Assembly: GCA_023443455.1 (NCBI GenBank)
Contig: JAEZUE010000066.1
Coordinates: forward strand, 1-36,879
From: Verrucomicrobiota bacterium
GTDB taxonomy: Bacteria; Verrucomicrobiota; Verrucomicrobiia; Opitutales; Opitutaceae
DNA length: 36,879 bases
Direction of reading: 5' to 3'
Each line of letters begins with the position of its first letter. Position 1 is the first letter of the stretch. Both the position numbers and the translations under genes were made by a program. Shown one piece after another: positions 33,387 through 36,879 of the stretch. Under the pieces are notes generated by a model. That model saw nothing but the letters and a program-made list of their open reading frames with translations. It had not been told where the DNA came from and did not search any database.

Positions 33387-33450
33387 GGTAGGGCGAACCG
33401 TCCCGGTGAGCCGCGACAGGTACGGCTCACCGGGAACGGTTCGCCCTACC
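33387..33450. repeat. Long REP doublet between cluster genes
   Basis: An inverted repeat with about 27-bp arms (GGTAGGGCGAACCGT and onward) and a ~10-bp loop; only one or two mismatches. It begins 8 bp upstream of the homocysteine methyltransferase start, so in a polycistronic mRNA it would form a strong hairpin just before that start. A half copy is at 31322-31341. Confidence 0.8.
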
Positions 33451-33478
33451 TGCGGACTTCGCATCCGAAAAATTCACT

Positions 33479-34147
33479 TCACGCCGCGACGCGTTCGTTG
33501 AGGAAGGCGGCCGCCCCCTGCGGGTCGGGAGCGTAGCCGTCGGCGCCCATCTGGGCGGCGGCCTCGGCGGTGAGCGGCGCACCGCCGACCACGACCACCG
33601 TATCCGGGAACTGGGCTTTGATCTCCTTCACCGTGGCCGCCATGTTGCCCATCGTCGTGGTGAGCAGCGCGCTCAGGCCGACGATGCAGCCGGGGTTGGC
33701 GCGGATCGTGTCGAGGAACTTCGGGATCTTCACGTCGACGCCGAGGTCGACGACCTCCCAGCCGTTGCCGGCCACGACCATCGAGACCAGATTCTTGCCG
33801 ATGTCGTGCAGGTCGCCCGCCACGGTGCCGAGCACGAACTTGCCCTTCGGCTTCACCGTGCCGGCGGCGAAGAACGGCTTGAGGTGGGCCATGACCGCGT
33901 TCATCGCCTTCGCCGCCATGAGCAGCTCGGGCACGAACGCCTCGCCCCGGCCGAACTTCGCGCCGATGCGCTGCATGCCGTCGTTGCAGGCGGCGAGGAT
34001 CACGTCGGGGGCGATGCCCGCGGCGACCGCCTGGCGCGCGAACTCGTCGGCGCCCTCCTGCCCCTTCATGTCCTTGGGAAACGGTGACGCGAGGTTCACT
34101 TTCCCGCGTTCGATGCAGACGGTGATCGTGTCGATGAGGTCGCTCAT
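33479..34147 (-). CDS. MtaC/MttC-like corrinoid protein
   Basis: 222 residues with the two-domain layout of methyltransferase corrinoid proteins. The N-terminal four-helix cap (about 30-95) has PELLMAAKAMNAVMAHLKP. The B12-binding Rossmann domain has GDLHDIGKN at 111-119, with His114 as the lower axial ligand to cobalt. SALLTTT (159-165) and VVVVGGAP (184-191) complete the cobalamin site. It would carry the methyl group between the URO-D-type methyltransferases and the homocysteine methyltransferase. Flanked by methyltransferase 2 (63 bp upstream) and the homocysteine enzyme (downstream). Start ATG at 34147. Confidence 0.95.
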   Translation of the reverse strand: MSDLIDTITVCIERGKVNLASPFPKDMKGQEGADEFARQAVAAGIAPDVILAACNDGMQRIGAKFGRGEAFVPELLMAAKAMNAVMAHLKPFFAAGTVKPKGKFVLGTVAGDLHDIGKNLVSMVVAGNGWEVVDLGVDVKIPKFLDTIRANPGCIVGLSALLTTTMGNMAATVKEIKAQFPDTVVVVGGAPLTAEAAAQMGADGYAPDPQGAAAFLNERVAA

Positions 34148-34210
34148 AGGGTCTCGGATGGATCGGATGCTGAAGGTTTGTCCGCGGAGGGCGCAAGGCC
34201 GCAGGCCGGG

Positions 34211-35284
34211 TCAACGGTGCCGGGCCGCGGGCCGCCCGGTCAGGGCGTCGACCTTCGCGGAGATGGAGGCAAGGTGTTCGGCCACGTGAAGGGTGTCGCA
34301 TTCCGTCCCGAGCACGAACGGGTGGCCGCAGGCGGCCATGCGCGCCGCCAGCTCCTCGGCCTGGGCGAGCACACGCTCGAGCGGCATCACGTCGTCGGAA
34401 TAGAACAGCTTCGAGGGCAGGTTGCCGTAGAGCACGATGTCCCGCGGCACCCGCGCGGCGTCTTCCCACAACTTCCGCGAACTCCCCAGGCTGAGCAGGC
34501 AGGGATCGAGGGCACAGAAACCGGCGAGCATCCCGTCCGTGATCTCGCCGCAGCAATGGAACATCAACCCGGCCCCGTGCGCGCCCAGCACCTCGGCGAT
34601 CCGCCGGTTCGGGCCGAGCACGCAACGTTCGAAGATCCCCGCATCTTCGGCCAGCTGCAGCGGCGAAAAATACACCTGGTTGGCCGCCGGCTCGGCCACG
34701 AACACCGCCCGCGCCCCGGCCGCGAGCGAGCGCTCCACCTGCGCCAACACGCACTCGGTGGCCAGCCCCACACAGGCCTCCAGCAGCGCCACCCCCGCAT
34801 CCTCCTCGGCCCCGATCCCGGCGCCGGCCATACACACCGCCGTGATCGGATCGGCCATGAGCTTCGTGGTCAGCGAGAACGGCCCGATGCACATGCCGAT
34901 CGGCACGAGCCCGGGTTGCGCGGCCACGTGGCGCACCGCCCCGAGACCGGCCGCCACGTGCGCCCCCGGTTCGGCGGCACGGATCCACCGCGCGAACTCG
35001 TGCCGCCGTTCCGCGCTCGGCGCCGCGGTGAAATGAAACCGTTCCACCTCGCCCGCCGCCACGTCGAAGAAGCGCAGCAGCTCCGCCTTCTCGAGACGCA
35101 GGTCCATCAGCGGAAACGCCAACGGCGAACCGAAGCGCTTCGCTGTCTCCACAATCACGGCACCGAGCCGCCCGCCGTCGCGCCGCACCGCCGGCACGTC
35201 GTCGCATTCATGCAGGATCAGGTCGGTCGCGATGGGCAGGCGATGGCCACGCGCGGCGAGGTCGAGGAGCTGGGCTCGCACCAT
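34211..35284 (-). CDS. URO-D-fold (MtaA/CmuA-like) methyltransferase 2
   Basis: A 357-residue protein of the same superfamily as the gene at 30235 but very diverged from it. It keeps the MtaA-type zinc site: His243 and Cys245 in LMFHCCGEIT and Cys329 in LGTECDTLHVAEH. Other blocks are IGMCIGPFSLTTKLM (129-143), VFVAEPAANQVYFSP (194-208) and VLYGNLPSKLFY (284-295). The Zn site supports thiol or methyl activation instead of decarboxylation. It is the first structural gene of the corrinoid cluster, 63 bp before the corrinoid protein gene. Likely transfers methyl from an unidentified methyl donor to cob(I)alamin, or from the corrinoid onward. Start ATG at 35284. Confidence 0.87.
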   Translation of the reverse strand: MVRAQLLDLAARGHRLPIATDLILHECDDVPAVRRDGGRLGAVIVETAKRFGSPLAFPLMDLRLEKAELLRFFDVAAGEVERFHFTAAPSAERRHEFARWIRAAEPGAHVAAGLGAVRHVAAQPGLVPIGMCIGPFSLTTKLMADPITAVCMAGAGIGAEEDAGVALLEACVGLATECVLAQVERSLAAGARAVFVAEPAANQVYFSPLQLAEDAGIFERCVLGPNRRIAEVLGAHGAGLMFHCCGEITDGMLAGFCALDPCLLSLGSSRKLWEDAARVPRDIVLYGNLPSKLFYSDDVMPLERVLAQAEELAARMAACGHPFVLGTECDTLHVAEHLASISAKVDALTGRPAARHR

Positions 35285-35447
35285 GGGGTCGGTCGGGTAA
35301 TGGGATTTTCGGGCAACAACACCCCGCCATGGGCGGTGTGAAAGCAGGAGGTGCGGCATCGGACTCCACCGACGTCACTCGCTCAACGTCACCCCAAGTA
35401 CACGTGGACCATCCGCGCCCGCGCCCCCCTGCTTTTGCGCCCATCCT

Positions 35448-35531
35448 CCGGTCCGCCTCCCACCGGACCGGCGGCAGGCCAGTCCTGCTTCGCCAGCAGT
35501 CCAGCCCGTAGGTCCACGTCTCCGACTGGAC
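35448..35531. repeat. Hairpins upstream of the corrinoid cluster
   Basis: CCGGTCC..GGACCGG at 35448-35471, and GTAG + GTCCACGTCTCCGACTGGAC at 35508-35531. The latter is the exact reverse complement of 5081-5104. The 295-bp gap (35285-35579) between LacI and methyltransferase 2 contains no gene I can support. Confidence 0.6.
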
Positions 35532-35579
35532 TATCGCGCCTCCCCTCGCCGCCCCCAATGCCCCGGCCCGGACCGCGGG

Positions 35580-36620
35580 CTAACGCTGCGCCCGCAGCGT
35601 CTTCCCGTCGCCCCAGCTCGCCCCGATGAGCGTGGCCCGCGGATACGTCGGAATCCCGAGTTCCTGGCTGTGTAGCAGCGAGACAACCATGTCCACCGCG
35701 GCCTCGCCGGTGCGGTCGTTGTGCTGGTCCATGCCGGCCCAGTCGCCCGGATCGCTGCGGCGCTCGAGCTGCACCAGCCCGATGTCCCGCGGCACCTGCA
35801 GCCCGCGCGCCTCGATCCAGCGGCGGACCACATTGTAAAGCGTGAAGACCACGTCGGGCTTCTCCTTCTCCAGCCAGTTGTAGAACCGCTCCGGGTCATC
35901 CCGCGCCGCCTCCACCTCGTCGAAAATCCTGGTGCGCTGCTTCACCGGCAACGCCTGCTGGCCCGCCCACATGCCCGCGCTGAAGCGGCCCTCCACCAGC
36001 CGGTCGATCCGCTGCTCGACCACCAGCCCCGGGCGCCGATAGCCCAGCGCCAGCACCCGCTCCACCGCCTGCAACACGAGCGCATGGTGATCGACGCAGC
36101 AGAACGACAGCGTGGGCTCGTGCGTGCGCAATCCGGTGACGACGCACGCGTGCCGCTCCCAGGTCGCCGCGAAGCGCTCCGGCAACCGGTTCTCGTCCAT
36201 CATGCCCACCACGACCAGCCCGCGAATACCGCGGGCCCGCAGGATCCGGTTGAGCCGGGCACCGTCGAGCTGCGGATCGTGCAACCAGAAGGTGTCGACG
36301 CCGTAGCCCTGGTGCGCCGCGCGCCGGATCACCCCCTCGACATAGGCGGGGAGGGTCGGATGCTTGCGGAACGCGTGGCGGTCGCGGTTCGCGTTGAGCA
36401 GCGCGAGCGTGTGGCGCGGGGCGCCGGCATGGCTCTGCCGCAACTGCGCCATCAGGTGCGACACCACCGGATGCAGCGCATAGCCGAGCCGCTTCGCCGC
36501 CGCCTGAACCCGTTCGCGGGTCGCGGGGGGAATCTGGGGATCGTGGCGCAGCGCGAGGGAGACGGTGTTCTTCGACACCCCCAACTCGCGGGCGATCGTG
36601 GCCATGGTGACGCGGGGCAT
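35580..36620 (-). CDS. LacI-family regulator of the methyl-transfer/symporter region
   Basis: 346 residues. The helix-turn-helix reads RVTMATIARELGVSKNTVSL, hinge RHDPQIPPATRERV, then a ligand-binding domain (LPAYVEGVIRRAAHQGYGVD; RILRARGIRGLVVVG; ALGYRRPGLVVEQ; KEKPDVVFTLYN; VPRDIGLVQLERR; GIPTYPRATLIGASWGDGK). It is upstream of and co-directional with the corrinoid cluster, and divergent from a sodium:solute symporter. LacI proteins of this type usually sense sugars, which suggests that the methylated substrate of the cluster is sugar-like. Start ATG at 36620. Confidence 0.93.
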   Translation of the reverse strand: MPRVTMATIARELGVSKNTVSLALRHDPQIPPATRERVQAAAKRLGYALHPVVSHLMAQLRQSHAGAPRHTLALLNANRDRHAFRKHPTLPAYVEGVIRRAAHQGYGVDTFWLHDPQLDGARLNRILRARGIRGLVVVGMMDENRLPERFAATWERHACVVTGLRTHEPTLSFCCVDHHALVLQAVERVLALGYRRPGLVVEQRIDRLVEGRFSAGMWAGQQALPVKQRTRIFDEVEAARDDPERFYNWLEKEKPDVVFTLYNVVRRWIEARGLQVPRDIGLVQLERRSDPGDWAGMDQHNDRTGEAAVDMVVSLLHSQELGIPTYPRATLIGASWGDGKTLRAQR

Positions 36621-36623
36621 GCT

Positions 36624-36638
36624 GCTTGACTGTCAAGC
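36624..36638. promoter_or_regulatory. Perfect palindrome GCTTGACTGTCAAGC, candidate LacI operator
   Basis: Seven-bp arms around a single T, located 4 bp before the LacI start codon and about 115 bp from the divergent symporter start. Position and symmetry suit an autoregulatory operator; which regulator binds is inferred. Confidence 0.5.
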
Positions 36639-36753
36639 CGACGGGCCGTTTACCAGCCTGAATCGCGGACCAAAGCTCCGCCATTCGTCGTGGCACGCAT
36701 ACCCGCCACGCTTTCCCATCCCGAGCCCCGCCTCAACCTCCCCCGCCCCATCC

Positions 36754-36879
36754 ATGCAACCCATCGACTGGATCGTCATCGGCCTCTACTTCGTGCTGCT
36801 CGTCGGCATCGTGTGGTGGTCTTCTCAGTACCAAAAGACCGCGGCCGACTACTTCCTGGCCGGCCGCCACGTGAGCTGG
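36754..36879 (+). CDS. Sodium:solute symporter (SSS family), cut by window edge
   Basis: Only the first 42 residues are visible. IDWIVIGLYFVLLVGIVWW is the first transmembrane helix, and the following TAADYFLAGRHVSW matches the SSS-family hallmark (YFLAGR) of the SGLT-like Na+/sugar symporters. It is divergent from the LacI gene, with the palindrome at 36624-36638 between them. Likely imports a sugar or sugar acid; the substrate cannot be read from this fragment. Confidence 0.85.
   Translation, partial: MQPIDWIVIGLYFVLLVGIVWWSSQYQKTAADYFLAGRHVSW

Noticed and set aside
1..36879. tRNA genes
   Set aside because: No TTCGAAYCC-type T-loop with matching acceptor stem was found; the GCTTCGAACCC near 2586 is inside the dispersed repeat and has no cloverleaf partner.

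Overview
The window is high-GC DNA that most resembles the Opitutaceae (Verrucomicrobiota). The grounds are a very large TonB-dependent receptor with an N-terminal VVLSPFEV-type box and no SusD partner, LacI regulators whose helix-turn-helix carries a TVSLALR-type motif, many glycoside hydrolases, and start codons that almost all lack a Shine-Dalgarno sequence. This is an inference from sequence style, not a database match.

Positions 1-28771 form a glucuronoxylan-degradation locus, almost entirely on the minus strand. In order of transcription it holds xylose isomerase (xylA), a cytoplasmic GH52 beta-xylosidase, a GPH-family xyloside transporter, a GH8 reducing-end oligoxylanase, a fragment of a second GH8 gene, a GH67 alpha-glucuronidase, a sialate-O-acetylesterase-type esterase and a GH43 xylosidase/arabinofuranosidase. 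A second minus-strand block follows: the TonB receptor, a GH115 alpha-glucuronidase, a 40-residue secreted ORF, a DUF1593 protein, an alpha/beta-hydrolase, a CE1-type esterase, and an M23-PKD-CBM6 protein that runs off the left edge. LacI-family genes at 14551 and 28900 (+ strand) are divergent from the TonB receptor and from xylA.

Positions 30235-36879 are a different module: a corrinoid methyl-transfer cluster. It contains two uroporphyrinogen-decarboxylase-fold (MtaA/CmuA-like) methyltransferases, a MtaC-like corrinoid protein, a homocysteine S-methyltransferase and a free-standing MetH-type reactivation domain. A third LacI regulator and a divergent sodium:solute symporter (cut by the right edge) sit upstream. 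Together these genes look like methionine synthase split into separate proteins, with the methyl-folate module replaced by dedicated methyltransferases. Because two alpha-glucuronidases next door should release 4-O-methylglucuronate, the best hypothesis is that the cluster demethylates that sugar acid (or another methyl ether) and passes the methyl group to homocysteine. This is the candidate undescribed system here.

The gaps between genes are unusually rich in structure. Many hold REP-like hairpins of different sequence that share a GTAG tetranucleotide, often as inverted pairs. Three copies of a dispersed ~195-bp element occur, and there is one perfect 44-bp palindrome. No tRNA, rRNA, CRISPR array or transposase gene was seen.
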